NCBI GenBank assembly: GCA_022508485.1
Contig: JAFLVD010000001.1
Span: 62,001-126,000, forward strand
Length of the DNA: 64,000 bases
Source of the DNA: Clostridiales bacterium
GTDB taxonomy: Bacteria > Bacillota > Clostridia > Christensenellales > Pumilibacteraceae
Direction of reading: 5' to 3'
The notes under the pieces: model-generated
Told to the model about the DNA's origin: nothing
Databases searched by the model: none
What the model saw: the letters and a program-made list of their open reading frames with translations, nothing else
In this document: piece after piece, positions 36,130 to 45,947 of the stretch
Position numbering within the stretch: position 1 is the first letter of the stretch
How the letters are laid out: each line of letters starts with the position of its first letter
Position numbers and translations under genes: made by a program

Positions 36130-36350
36130 AGATGCGTTTGAGTACGGCACAAGACACGCGCATAATAACAGAGAGCCGCTTATAGCTGAGAGGCGGCACG
36201 CGCCAAAAATATTCACCGTACGAGCACCGCCGCGTAAAGCGTTTTTGTGATTAAGCGGCGGCGTATGCCGCGTTACGAGCAAAATCAAGACCCAATTCGG
36301 GTGGTACCGCGTTGTCCACGCCCCGATCCTTTCGTCGGGGCGTTATTTTT
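36130..36350 (+). promoter_or_regulatory. T-box riboswitch of pheST (tRNA-Phe sensing)
   Basis: The leader contains the conserved T-box core GGGTGGTACCGCG (36300-36312), followed by a strong terminator (ACGCCCCGA 36318-36326 with TCGGGGCGT 36335-36343 and a T-run at 36346-36351). Upstream is a stem I region with AGAG and GCTGAGAGG elements. A TTC triplet at 36212-36214, followed by A, sits where the specifier codon is expected and fits phenylalanine. Uncharged tRNA-Phe should favour the antiterminator and turn on pheST. Confidence 0.88.
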
Positions 36351-36371
36351 TAGAGAATGCAGGAGGAACAA

Positions 36372-37403
36372 ATGACACCGGAACAAATCAAGGCCGATTA
36401 TATCGACAAAATCGAGCGCGTCGGGTCCGAAAAAGAGCTTGCTGATTTAAAAGCCGCAATATTCGGTAAGTCGGGCGTAATTACCGAGCTTACGCGTTCG
36501 TTAAAGGATTTGCCAAACGAGGAAAAGCCGGCCGCAGGCAAAAAGATAAACGACCTTCGCGTCGAAATACTCGCACTTTGCGACAAAAAGGAAGCCGAGC
36601 TTCACCGCGCCGCAATCGAAAGGCAGCTTAATTCCGAAACGCTCGATCTTTCCATAGACAAGCCGTTCCGCACGGTCGGGGCGATACACCCGATAAACCA
36701 AATTAAAAAGCGGCTTACCGATTATTTTGTGGGTAACGGCTATATCGTTTACGACAGTCCCGAGATTGAGACCGATTATTATAACTTCCAGGCGCTTAAT
36801 ATTCCGCCCGATCATCCGGCGCGTGATATGCAAGACACGTTTTTTATAGGCGACGGTATGCTGCTTCGCTCGCAGACTTCGAGCGGACAAGTCAGGCTTA
36901 TGGAAAAGGTAAAGCCGCCGCTTAAAATGATTTGCCCGGGCCGAGTTTTTCGCGCCGACGACGACTCTACGCACTCGCCTGTATTCCATCAAATGGAAGG
37001 GCTTGTTGTTGACAAAAACGTAACTCTTTGCGATCTTAAAGGCGCGCTCGAAGGCTTTGCCAAATTTATTTTCGGAGGGCAAACGCGTATTCGCTTCCGT
37101 CCGAGCTATTTCCCGTTCACGGAACCGAGCGTAGAGGTTGACGTTTCGTGCTTTAACTGCGGCGGCGAGGGGTGCAGAGTGTGCAAAAACACCGGCTGGA
37201 TAGAAATTCTCGGCGCAGGTATGGTTAACAGAAAGGTGCTCGCAAATTGCGGAATCGACCCCGACGAATATCAAGGCTTTGCCTTCGGACTGGGGCTTGA
37301 CCGTATTACGATGATACTATGCGAAATTAACGATATAAAACTCTTATGGGAAAACGACGTGCGGTTCTTACGTGCGTTCCGCGGTCAAGGAGGCGACAAA
37401 TGA
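36372..37403 (+). CDS. pheS: Phenylalanine-tRNA ligase alpha subunit
   Basis: 343 residues. It contains the class II motif 2 region (PLKMICPGRVFRADD, then HSPVFHQMEGLVVD) and motif 3 (FAFGLGLDRITMI). The block FNCGGEGCRVCKNTGW is a cysteine-rich insert of this subunit. ATG 36372 is taken as start because AGGAGG (36361-36366) is correctly spaced for it; ATG 36357 lies upstream of that site. The stop overlaps the pheT start (ATGA). Confidence 0.97.
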   Translation: MTPEQIKADYIDKIERVGSEKELADLKAAIFGKSGVITELTRSLKDLPNEEKPAAGKKINDLRVEILALCDKKEAELHRAAIERQLNSETLDLSIDKPFRTVGAIHPINQIKKRLTDYFVGNGYIVYDSPEIETDYYNFQALNIPPDHPARDMQDTFFIGDGMLLRSQTSSGQVRLMEKVKPPLKMICPGRVFRADDDSTHSPVFHQMEGLVVDKNVTLCDLKGALEGFAKFIFGGQTRIRFRPSYFPFTEPSVEVDVSCFNCGGEGCRVCKNTGWIEILGAGMVNRKVLANCGIDPDEYQGFAFGLGLDRITMILCEINDIKLLWENDVRFLRAFRGQGGDK

Positions 37404-39772
37404 AACTGCCTTTAAGTTGGTTAAGCGAATATGTGGATATTTCGGGCGTTCCCGCGCAGGCTTTGTCCGATAAATTGCTTTCTATCGGCTTCGAGGTCGA
37501 AGAAATTATCGAACCGCGCAAGGATATTTCGGGCGTTGTCGTAGGACATGTGCTTTCCATTGAGCGCAACGTTAATTCCGAAAAGCTTTGGGTGTGCCAA
37601 ATCGATATCGGCGGTGAGGTCGTTCAAATCGTAACCGGCGCGCAAAACGTGAGTAAGGGCGATTTCGTCCCCGTCGCGACAGTGGGCGCGTGCCTTCCCG
37701 GCGGTAAAAAGATAGTCCCTGCCGTTCTTCGCGGCGTAGACAGCTACGGAATGCTGTGCTCGGGCGGAGAGCTTGAGGTGGACGACGACGTTATCGACGG
37801 CGCGAGCGTGGACGGAATACTTATTCTTCCCAAAGATTCGAAGGTAGGCGAGAATATTATGCACACGCTCGGCATCGACGACACCGTTCTCGACGTATCG
37901 ATAACGGCAAACCGTCCGGACTGCCAAGCGGTAGTTAATATCGCGCGCGAGATTGCGATTCTTCTCGGAAAGAAATTCCGTGCGCCTAAGTTTACCTATA
38001 AAACAGTCGATCTTCCGGCAGAGTTTCCGCCCGTAAGAATAGAAAACAAGGATTTATGCAGCCGTTATATCGGGCGCATTATCAAAAACATAAAAATCGA
38101 AAAGTCGCCCAAATGGCTGCGCGACCGTTTGCGCATGTGCGGAATTCGCCCGATTAACAACATTGTAGACATAACAAACTACGTTCTTTTGGAAATCGGT
38201 CAGCCCCTTCACGCATTCGATAGGCGGTTTATCGACGGCGAGATAATCGTTCGCCGCGGCAAGGCAGACGAGAGCATCGTCGCGCTCGACGGCAACAAGT
38301 ACGATGTGGAAGGCTCGCTCGTTATCGCCGACAGCCACAAGCCGCTTGCAATTGCGGGCATTATGGGCGGCGAGTACACGAGTATTCTTCCCGACACAGT
38401 AGACGTGTTTTTGGAAGCGGCACGCTTCGAGCGTAGTAACGTTCGTCGCACGTCGAGAAAAATCGGACTTCGCTCTGACTCGTCGTCCCGATACGAAAAG
38501 GGCGTCGACTGGGCTTCCACCGAGCTCGGATCTAACAGAGCGCTTGCGCTTATGGACATGCTCGACTGCGGACAGATTCTTTCCGGCGTAACAGCTGACT
38601 CTGTCGAAACGCCTAAGCAAAAGGTTATCACGACGTCCAAAGAGCAAATTTGTTCGCTTCTCGGCATAGATATCGAAAAGAAAACTATAATATCCATTCT
38701 TAAAAAGCAGGGGTTTGATGTAACGAGTAAGGGCAAGGTTATTACCTGCACCGTTCCGCTCGTTCGCGAGGATATTGACGCATATCCCGACCTTGCCGAG
38801 GATATTATGCGTTTTTACGGCTACGACAACATCGTTTCTACAAACTCGGAAAACACACACCAAACTAAAGGCGGACTTAACGTTCACGACGTTAATACAG
38901 ACGCGCTCAAAGCCAAGCTGACCGCGCTGGGACTTGACGAAATTCTTAACTATTCGTTTATTTCGCCGGAGGCTTGCGATAAACTTCTTCTCGATCCTTC
39001 CGATTATAGAAGGGGCGAGATTGCGATAAAAAATCCTTTAAGCCGCGATATTTCGGTTATGCGCACCCAGCTTCTTACATGTATGCTGTCGTCGATTGCA
39101 CGTAACGTAACGCGTAAAAACGATATCATGAGCTTTTTCGAGCTTGGTAAAGTGTTTATACCGTACGAGCTTCCCATAAATAAACTTCCCGACGAGCGCG
39201 ACGTTTTATGTATCGGGCTGTGCGGTTCGGGCGACTTTTACACAGTAAAGGCGATAGTCGGCGAGGTGCTCGGAATATTCGGAATAACGCCCGACTACAC
39301 ACCGTGCACGCAGCCGTATATGCACCCCAAGCAATCCTTGTCGTTTGATATCGACGGTGCAAAAGGCGAGTTCGGTAAGGTTCACCCTCTGGTTTGCGAA
39401 AACTACGACCTTCCGAACGGCGTTTACATTGCGCATATCGACTTAACCGAAGCGTTGCGTACGCCAATTAAGGTTGCAAAGTCCAAGCCTATATCTAAGC
39501 TTCCGCCGGTCGACCGCGACCTTGCGCTTGTCATGGAAAAATCCGTGCCGGTTGGCACGCTTCTTTCCGCCGTAAAAGCGGTAAGTCCGTATATAGAGGA
39601 AGTTAAATTGTTCGATATCTACGACGGCGAGCAGATTCCCGACGGTTACAAGAGCGTTGCGTTTTCCATGCGCTTACAGCCGACGGATTCCACCTTCTCG
39701 GACGCACAGATTAAACAAATCGTCGAGGCGGTGCTGTCTAAGTCCGCCGAGTTCGGCGCAAAGTTACGATAA
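37400..39772 (+). CDS. pheT: Phenylalanine-tRNA ligase beta subunit
   Basis: 790 residues. The opening KLPLSWLSEYVDI, a tRNA-binding OB-like domain (about 40-150), the B3/B4 editing region, the B5 domain and the C-terminal anticodon-binding fold ending in MRLQPTDSTFSD are all present. The start ATG 37400 has AAGGAGG at 37387-37393; the frame extends upstream to 37346, but that part overlaps pheS. Its stop shares one base with the next gene's ATG. Confidence 0.97.
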   Translation: MKLPLSWLSEYVDISGVPAQALSDKLLSIGFEVEEIIEPRKDISGVVVGHVLSIERNVNSEKLWVCQIDIGGEVVQIVTGAQNVSKGDFVPVATVGACLPGGKKIVPAVLRGVDSYGMLCSGGELEVDDDVIDGASVDGILILPKDSKVGENIMHTLGIDDTVLDVSITANRPDCQAVVNIAREIAILLGKKFRAPKFTYKTVDLPAEFPPVRIENKDLCSRYIGRIIKNIKIEKSPKWLRDRLRMCGIRPINNIVDITNYVLLEIGQPLHAFDRRFIDGEIIVRRGKADESIVALDGNKYDVEGSLVIADSHKPLAIAGIMGGEYTSILPDTVDVFLEAARFERSNVRRTSRKIGLRSDSSSRYEKGVDWASTELGSNRALALMDMLDCGQILSGVTADSVETPKQKVITTSKEQICSLLGIDIEKKTIISILKKQGFDVTSKGKVITCTVPLVREDIDAYPDLAEDIMRFYGYDNIVSTNSENTHQTKGGLNVHDVNTDALKAKLTALGLDEILNYSFISPEACDKLLLDPSDYRRGEIAIKNPLSRDISVMRTQLLTCMLSSIARNVTRKNDIMSFFELGKVFIPYELPINKLPDERDVLCIGLCGSGDFYTVKAIVGEVLGIFGITPDYTPCTQPYMHPKQSLSFDIDGAKGEFGKVHPLVCENYDLPNGVYIAHIDLTEALRTPIKVAKSKPISKLPPVDRDLALVMEKSVPVGTLLSAVKAVSPYIEEVKLFDIYDGEQIPDGYKSVAFSMRLQPTDSTFSDAQIKQIVEAVLSKSAEFGAKLR

Positions 39773-41886
39773 TGCAGCTTGTAGCGCCGGCCGGAAATTT
39801 CGAAGCATTGCGTGCCGCAGTCGAGTTCGGCGCGGACGCGGTGTATATCGGTATGCCGAAATACGGCGCGCGCGCAAAAGCGGACAATTTCGACTTGTCG
39901 GAATTCGAGCGAGCCGTTAAATTCGCACACGCATACGGCGTTAAAATTTTCGCCACATTTAACACGCTTATTAAGGACGGCGAAATGGCAGACGCACTAA
40001 GCTCTGCCGAAAATGCGTATTCTCTCGGTGCGGACGCGGCGATAGTTCAAGATTTGCGCTTTATAAAAGAGCTTAAAAAAACTCTTCCCGATTTTACTCT
40101 TCACGCAAGTACACAAATGGGCATTCACAATGCCGACGGGGCAAAAGCGCTTATCGATATGGGAATATCGCGTGCGGTGCTTTCGCGCGAAACTTTGCCT
40201 TGCGACATTCCCGAAATTAAAAAAACGGGCATTGATATAGAGTTTTTCGTTCAAGGCGCGTTGTGTATTTGCTTTTCGGGAAATTGCTATTTTTCCTCGC
40301 TCGCTTCGTCATACAGCGGTAACCGCGGAAAGTGTATGCAGCTTTGCCGCAAAAAATATTTTTTCGGCGGCAAAAACGGTTACTACCTTTCCGCCAAAGA
40401 CCTTTGCTTATACGACGATCTGAAAAGACTGAACGAACTCGGTGTCGACGCAATCAAAATTGAAGGCAGAATGCGTTCGAGCGAGTATGTTGCGCAGTCT
40501 GTCTGCGTATATAAATCGAATATGCCCACAAACGCCGCCGTTTCAGCCCTTAAAGCGGTGTTTAATCGGGGTGATTACTGCAACGCCTATTTGGATGAAG
40601 TTGCGCCTTTTCGCGTCTTATATCCAAAATCTCAGGCTAATATCGGCGTTCCCGTCGGTAAAATCACAAAAGCTTCCGGAAAAAAGTTGTTGGTAGGCGG
40701 ATTTACTCCGTCGGAGGGCGACGGGTATAAGGTTATGCGCGGCGGAACGGAAGTCGGCGGCGCGGCGGAAAAGGGCGGTGAGGTTATTGCGGACTGTACC
40801 GCAAAAGCCGGCGACGAGCTTAGGCGCACGTTCGACGGTGCCCTGTCCCGTAAATTAAAACAATTCGAAAAAAAGATTGACGTGTCCGTTATCGTAAAGC
40901 TCGTAGCGGATAAAAAACCGTTCGCCGAGCTCTACGCCCAAGACGTTTCCGTTACAGTAGAGGGCGACGAAGAAATTTTGCGCGCAAGCGGTAACGGAAT
41001 ATCGAACGGCGACGTTGTTAAAGCGTTTAATAAAACCGCGGAATATCCGTTTAACCCTACGATTGACGTTAATATTTCTAATGCGGTTTTTACGCCGATA
41101 TCCGTTCTTAACGCTTTTAGACGCAAGTGCTTCGATACTTTATACACCGCGCTGTATTCGAGACTTCCTGTACGTTCAACCAGTAAACCATTTTCACTCG
41201 ACTACAATAAGTTCGAGGGTAATGGAAAAATACTTTCCGTCAACGATTTATCGGTCCTTACGCCGAGAATTATATCCAAAGTGGATTATATTGCATTCGA
41301 CCCGGACGATTACGCAACTGTTAGTAAAACCGATTTTTCGCGTATTGATAAGCCGATACTTTTAAACCTGCCGGTTACGATGCGTGGCGAGGATAAAAAG
41401 ATAATCGAATCGGCGGTACTCAATTCCGATATATACGGCGTAATTTCCAACAATTACTATTCGCTTAAACTGACAAATAAACCTATTCTACTCGGAACGG
41501 GACACAATATAATAGGCGAATGCGAATATCCGCACATAACTTCATTCGAGGCGGACAGATTAGGCAACGGATTTTTGTATGCGTACGGATATGCGCCGGT
41601 TATGACTTTATCGCATTGTCCGTACGGAAAGTGTATTAATTGCAATGGCGAGGACGCGCTTACCGACGAGCAGGGAAGGATTTTTAAGCTTCACCACTAC
41701 AAAATTGCGCATTGTTACTGGCAGCTACTGAACTGCGTTCCCGTTTACCACCCTGAAAACAAAATTAAAACAAACAATCTGTTTTACGATTGCAGGTTTT
41801 TAAACTCGGATAAAATAGAAAAGATACTCGACGGAAAGTACTTCGGCGAGTACACGCGCGGCAATTTTAACAAGGATCTAAAATAG
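39772..41886 (+). CDS. U32-family protein, RlhA-like
   Basis: 704 residues. The N-terminal U32 domain (LVAPAGNFEALRAAVEFGADAVYIG) has the family signature around FFVQGALCICFSGNCYFSS and GNRGKCMQLCRKKY, whose cysteines probably hold an iron-sulfur cluster. The C-terminal DUF3656-like part has a further CPYGKCINC group. Long U32 proteins of this type include RlhA, which hydroxylates 23S rRNA C2501 in E. coli; direct peptidase activity is doubtful. It is coupled to pheT by a one-base overlap and followed by mutS2 after two bases. Confidence 0.88.
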   Translation: MQLVAPAGNFEALRAAVEFGADAVYIGMPKYGARAKADNFDLSEFERAVKFAHAYGVKIFATFNTLIKDGEMADALSSAENAYSLGADAAIVQDLRFIKELKKTLPDFTLHASTQMGIHNADGAKALIDMGISRAVLSRETLPCDIPEIKKTGIDIEFFVQGALCICFSGNCYFSSLASSYSGNRGKCMQLCRKKYFFGGKNGYYLSAKDLCLYDDLKRLNELGVDAIKIEGRMRSSEYVAQSVCVYKSNMPTNAAVSALKAVFNRGDYCNAYLDEVAPFRVLYPKSQANIGVPVGKITKASGKKLLVGGFTPSEGDGYKVMRGGTEVGGAAEKGGEVIADCTAKAGDELRRTFDGALSRKLKQFEKKIDVSVIVKLVADKKPFAELYAQDVSVTVEGDEEILRASGNGISNGDVVKAFNKTAEYPFNPTIDVNISNAVFTPISVLNAFRRKCFDTLYTALYSRLPVRSTSKPFSLDYNKFEGNGKILSVNDLSVLTPRIISKVDYIAFDPDDYATVSKTDFSRIDKPILLNLPVTMRGEDKKIIESAVLNSDIYGVISNNYYSLKLTNKPILLGTGHNIIGECEYPHITSFEADRLGNGFLYAYGYAPVMTLSHCPYGKCINCNGEDALTDEQGRIFKLHHYKIAHCYWQLLNCVPVYHPENKIKTNNLFYDCRFLNSDKIEKILDGKYFGEYTRGNFNKDLK

Positions 41887-41887
41887 T

Positions 41888-44197
41888 ATGAGTGCAATTC
41901 ACAGTCTCGAATTCGATACCATTTGCGATATAATAGGGGGATTATGCGCGTCGAACGTGTGCGCCGAAATTGTTAGAAACACAACGCCCACCGACGATAT
42001 TGTTAAGGCGAAAAAGCTTCTCGAAAAAACCGGCGACGCGCTCTACATTCTCGCTTCGCGTAGACCGGACCTTGCATTCGACGACATACTTCCCGTTATA
42101 TCAAAGGCGAAGGTGGGTGCGGTTTTGCAACCGGGCGAACTTCTTTCCCTCAAACGAAGTATTTTGTGCCTAAAATCGCTCAAAAACGCGGTAGAAGATT
42201 CGGAAGGCTGTGATTCGCTTAAAGACGTTACCGCCTGGGTCAGAGCATGCGACGATCTCGAGCGCGAAATTTCGCTCTGCGTTCAGAACGAAACAGATTT
42301 AAAGGATTCCGCAAGCGATAAATTATATAATATCCGAAGGGCGATTACTCGGGCAAACGCGAAATTAAAGGAAAGGCTCGATTCGCTTACGCGAAAAAGC
42401 GAGATAAGTAAGTATTTGCAGGACAATATCGTTACAATACGCGACGGAAGGTACGTTGTCCCGGTTAAATCGGAATGCCGTTCGGAAGTAAAGGGGCTTG
42501 TTCACGACATTTCTTCGACCGGCGCAACAGTTTTTATAGAGCCTTTTGCGATAGTCGAGGCCAACAACGAGCTTAAAACGCTTAAAACAGAGGAAAATAT
42601 CGAGATTGAACGCATTCTTTCAGAGCTTAGTAAATCCGTTGCGAATAACGCGCGCGACCTTACGGAAGGTCAGCACGTTTTATCCGAGTGCGGCGTGATT
42701 TTCGCAAAAGCGGAATACGCAAAAAAAATCGACGCGTTTTGTCCCAAATTAAATACCGAAGGCAAAATATCGTTAAAGGCTGCAAGGCACCCTTTAATCG
42801 ACCCCGGCACAGTCGTTCCCGTCGATATAGAATTCGACAGTAGAATTCTTTTGGTTTCCGGGCCCAATACCGGCGGAAAGACCGTCGTATTAAAAACGGT
42901 AGGGCTTTTTGCGCTCATGGCGGCAAGCGGAATGTTTTTACCTACCGCCGAAAACAGCGAGATTGCGATTTTCGACGATGTTTTTTGCGATATCGGCGAC
43001 GCCCAAAGCATAACGCAGTCGCTTAGCACGTTTTCCTCTCACATAAAAAACATCGCGGCGATAACCGAAAAAATGAACGAAACCTCGCTTGTTCTTCTCG
43101 ACGAGGTGGGGGACGGCACAGACCCCGACGACGGCGCGGCGCTCGCCATTGCCATAATAAAACGTTTAATCAACTCTAAATCCACCGCTGTCGTTACGAC
43201 GCACTTTAATGCCGTCAAGGAATTTGCGCTGTCATCAGAGCACATTACAAATGCTTCCATGCAGTTTGACAGCGCATTTTTAGCGCCTACATATAAACTT
43301 ATTCGCGGCGTTGCCGGCTCGAGCTATGCGCTCGAAATTGCCGAGCGGCTCGGGCTTGATAAGGAAATTATATCCGAAGCAAAAAAATCTCAAAGCGCGC
43401 AAAAAATCGCATTCGACAACATGATGAAGGAAACAGAGCGGCTTATGGCGGAAGCGGCAAGGGAAAAAGCCGAATATGCCGCTTTACTTCAAAGCGCAGA
43501 GCACGAGCGTGCAAAAATACAAAAAATTAAAAGCGAGTACGAGCAAAAGCTTGCGGATATTAAAGCTAAGTCGCGCGAGCTTGTCAGGAAAAAGGCAGAC
43601 GAGTACGCCGAAAAAGCGGAAGAGGTTATAGAAGAAATCAAGCTGAAACTGCGCGAGGCGAACGAGGCGGCGCTCTTCGAGGCGAGAAAAGCCGCCAAAA
43701 AGCTTTCGGATATTCCGACGGACTCCGTAAAACCCAAGTCTGTTGGAAGTTCCGTAGGCGCGGACGAGTTAAAAGTAAATACTCGCGTTTATATATCGGG
43801 ACTGGAAAAAGAGGGCGTCGTCGTATCCGAACCGCGCGGAAACAAGGTTACGGTCGTAATAGGCTCGCTTAAAACGGAGGTTCCCGTTTCTTCGCTGACT
43901 TTAATCGAAAGCAAAAAAGAAAAGAACGCCTCTGCGGTTAAGCACGAAACGCCTGAAAGTAAAAATATAGAGCTTATGATGCTCGGGTTTACAGTTGACG
44001 ACGCCACAGAGCAGCTTGACAGAGTGCTTTCGGATATTCCGCCGCATAGCACTATAAGAATCGTACACGGAAAGGGGACGGGTGCGCTCGGAAAAGGCGT
44101 ACAAAACTACCTGCGTCGACACCCGAAGGTAAAGTCGTTTAGGTACGGCCGTTACGGCGAGGGCGATACCGGCGTTACCATAGTCGAAGTTAAATAG
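41888..44197 (+). CDS. mutS2: MutS2 (RqcU) ATPase and nuclease
   Basis: 769 residues. The clamp and lever region leads to an ABC ATPase with Walker A SGPNTGGKT (about 325-333), Walker B VLLDEVGDGTDPDDGAAL and the H-loop TTHFNAVK. A coiled coil and KOW-like linker follow (about 520-680), then the C-terminal Smr domain with IRIVHGKGTGALGKGV. In Firmicutes it rescues collided ribosomes and limits recombination. The MutS mismatch-recognition domain is absent, as expected. Confidence 0.96.
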   Translation: MSAIHSLEFDTICDIIGGLCASNVCAEIVRNTTPTDDIVKAKKLLEKTGDALYILASRRPDLAFDDILPVISKAKVGAVLQPGELLSLKRSILCLKSLKNAVEDSEGCDSLKDVTAWVRACDDLEREISLCVQNETDLKDSASDKLYNIRRAITRANAKLKERLDSLTRKSEISKYLQDNIVTIRDGRYVVPVKSECRSEVKGLVHDISSTGATVFIEPFAIVEANNELKTLKTEENIEIERILSELSKSVANNARDLTEGQHVLSECGVIFAKAEYAKKIDAFCPKLNTEGKISLKAARHPLIDPGTVVPVDIEFDSRILLVSGPNTGGKTVVLKTVGLFALMAASGMFLPTAENSEIAIFDDVFCDIGDAQSITQSLSTFSSHIKNIAAITEKMNETSLVLLDEVGDGTDPDDGAALAIAIIKRLINSKSTAVVTTHFNAVKEFALSSEHITNASMQFDSAFLAPTYKLIRGVAGSSYALEIAERLGLDKEIISEAKKSQSAQKIAFDNMMKETERLMAEAAREKAEYAALLQSAEHERAKIQKIKSEYEQKLADIKAKSRELVRKKADEYAEKAEEVIEEIKLKLREANEAALFEARKAAKKLSDIPTDSVKPKSVGSSVGADELKVNTRVYISGLEKEGVVVSEPRGNKVTVVIGSLKTEVPVSSLTLIESKKEKNASAVKHETPESKNIELMMLGFTVDDATEQLDRVLSDIPPHSTIRIVHGKGTGALGKGVQNYLRRHPKVKSFRYGRYGEGDTGVTIVEVK

Positions 44198-44198
44198 T

Positions 44199-44669
44199 TT
44201 AGTAGTGCGGTATTTTGTCGTCGATTAGCTCTGCGTACGTGTATGCTCTGGTTATTACCTCGCGTCCGTTTATTCGCTTATCTCGCGACAAATCGAGCGA
44301 AATAACGTAGACTATATAGTTAATTGCGCGCATGTACATTTTTTCTATTTCGATATAATTATCGCCGAGCACCGTTTGTGCGTACATATCGAACTTGTCT
44401 TTAATCGGCAAAAACGCGCTTTCTACCGTAGTATAAAGCGATTTATCCGATCTCCTTAACGTTGTAATAATCTCGTCGGCTGACGACGGGGTTATTTTAT
44501 CGTTAAGCGCAAGATTCAGTACAACGGCGTCGACAATGCGCCTACTCGATAAATAGTGAACGCTTTTAAACCTTATGCCGACCGCTTCCGCAACCAAAGT
44601 TCTTAGCATCGTGTCGAAAGAAGCGTCGATAATACGGTTCATATCGTCTTCCGAAACCACGTTTTTCAT
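44199..44669 (-). CDS. Unknown 156-residue protein
   Basis: Mostly helical and soluble, with no signal, membrane segment or motif that I recognise. It lies eight bases downstream of tmcAL on the same strand and ends two bases from the mutS2 stop (convergent). Its start behind tmcAL suggests co-expression. Codon use resembles its neighbours, so I take it as real. Confidence 0.65.
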   Translation of the reverse strand: MKNVVSEDDMNRIIDASFDTMLRTLVAEAVGIRFKSVHYLSSRRIVDAVVLNLALNDKITPSSADEIITTLRRSDKSLYTTVESAFLPIKDKFDMYAQTVLGDNYIEIEKMYMRAINYIVYVISLDLSRDKRINGREVITRAYTYAELIDDKIPHY

Positions 44670-44676
44670 ACGTTTT

Positions 44677-45852
44677 TTATACCTTCACCAAAGAATAATT
44701 GTAGTAGTCTCCGCTGACAGAGCAAATGGTATTAAATAAATCTGTAACTCTCTCGTCTATGCCCAAAACGCTTTTTATGTCCGAATTGTTTTCCGCCGCA
44801 AGCTTTATATCTTTATTGGTAATCTTAACAAAATCCGGTAGAATGGAAAAGTCGAAGTTTGTTTTACATGATAGTAATCTTGTTACAAACGGGTAATCGA
44901 GGTATTCTTTTTTTATTCCGCACACAGCGTCGAGAAAGAATCTGTTTAACCGTTTTGCGCCGTAAACTTTCAGCTTGTCGCTTCCTATAATCCCGTCGTA
45001 ATCGCACTTTTTAGCTATTTCTTTTATCGCATATTCCATTCCGTCCGAGCAGTCGCGCAAAACGGAAAGCTCTTCGACTTGTTTCGATTTTATCGAAAAA
45101 AGTGCCATTTTTTTGAAAGTATCTATATTCGGAGCATGATTTTCGGCGAAATTTACAACTTTTTCGTAATTAAACGGCATGTAAGTTTCAGCCGCGCCGT
45201 CGCGAGATATAATGAATTTTCTTATATTCGTCGCCGAAGTAAACTCATTGCTGTAATACTCGTTACTTAGGTGAGCGCCGCGGCGCGTAATTATGTACGG
45301 CTCTATGTTTGCGGCAAGATTATTTACGGCGCAAACGTATTCGATACCCAAAATGGAATTGGGATCATCAAAGGCGCGGTCCGGCTCGCGCTCGCCGTAT
45401 TTTTCTCTGTATAGCTCTGACAGTGCGGAACGCGTTGCGTAGTTATGGCTTTTCCCTTGTTTAAGATATGATTTATAAATCGAATTGAATCTGTCGGCGC
45501 ACTTTATTTTTATTTCCGCAAGCCTAAGTATGCAGTCTTTATCGGACGACGCCCCAAAGGCGAGGTGTGTTACGCCTTTTACCTTAGATATTATTTTAAG
45601 CGCGCCCTCGGCAAACGACTTTGCGCTTGCCGTTGCGTACAGCGCCGGAAGCTCTATAACGGCGTCTGCGCCGGACAATACGGCGCTCTCCGCACGAATA
45701 CCTTTATCGCAAATCGACGGCATTGCGGATTGAACAAACTGACCGCTCATGACGCAAATAACGTTATCGGCGTACTCTCTAACACTGTCGATAAGTTTTT
45801 TATGCCCGGAGTGGAAGGGATTGAATTCTGCAATAACGGCGTAATTTCTCAT
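44677..45852 (-). CDS. tmcAL: tRNA(Met) cytidine acetate ligase
   Basis: 391 residues of the nucleotidyltransferase-like TmcAL (YlbM) family. The AEFNPFHSGHKKLI opening holds the HxGH nucleotide site; MSGQFVQ, the SGADAVIELP block and LAFGASSD follow in family order. It activates acetate with ATP and makes N4-acetylcytidine at the wobble base of elongator tRNA-Met. It is divergent from pta, which makes acetyl phosphate and acetyl-CoA. Confidence 0.94.
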   Translation of the reverse strand: MRNYAVIAEFNPFHSGHKKLIDSVREYADNVICVMSGQFVQSAMPSICDKGIRAESAVLSGADAVIELPALYATASAKSFAEGALKIISKVKGVTHLAFGASSDKDCILRLAEIKIKCADRFNSIYKSYLKQGKSHNYATRSALSELYREKYGEREPDRAFDDPNSILGIEYVCAVNNLAANIEPYIITRRGAHLSNEYYSNEFTSATNIRKFIISRDGAAETYMPFNYEKVVNFAENHAPNIDTFKKMALFSIKSKQVEELSVLRDCSDGMEYAIKEIAKKCDYDGIIGSDKLKVYGAKRLNRFFLDAVCGIKKEYLDYPFVTRLLSCKTNFDFSILPDFVKITNKDIKLAAENNSDIKSVLGIDERVTDLFNTICSVSGDYYNYSLVKV

Positions 45853-45858
45853 AAATAC

Positions 45859-45887
45859 TTTACATACGAAACAAATAGTTGTATAAT
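45859..45887 (+). promoter_or_regulatory. Sigma-A promoter of pta
   Basis: TTTACA (45859-45864) and TATAAT (45882-45887) are 17 bases apart, about 60 bases before the pta ATG. Confidence 0.7.
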
Positions 45888-45947
45888 ATTTAACTGTGAA
45901 TACATTTTAACACAATACTCACAAAATGTAAATAAAAGGAGACAAAA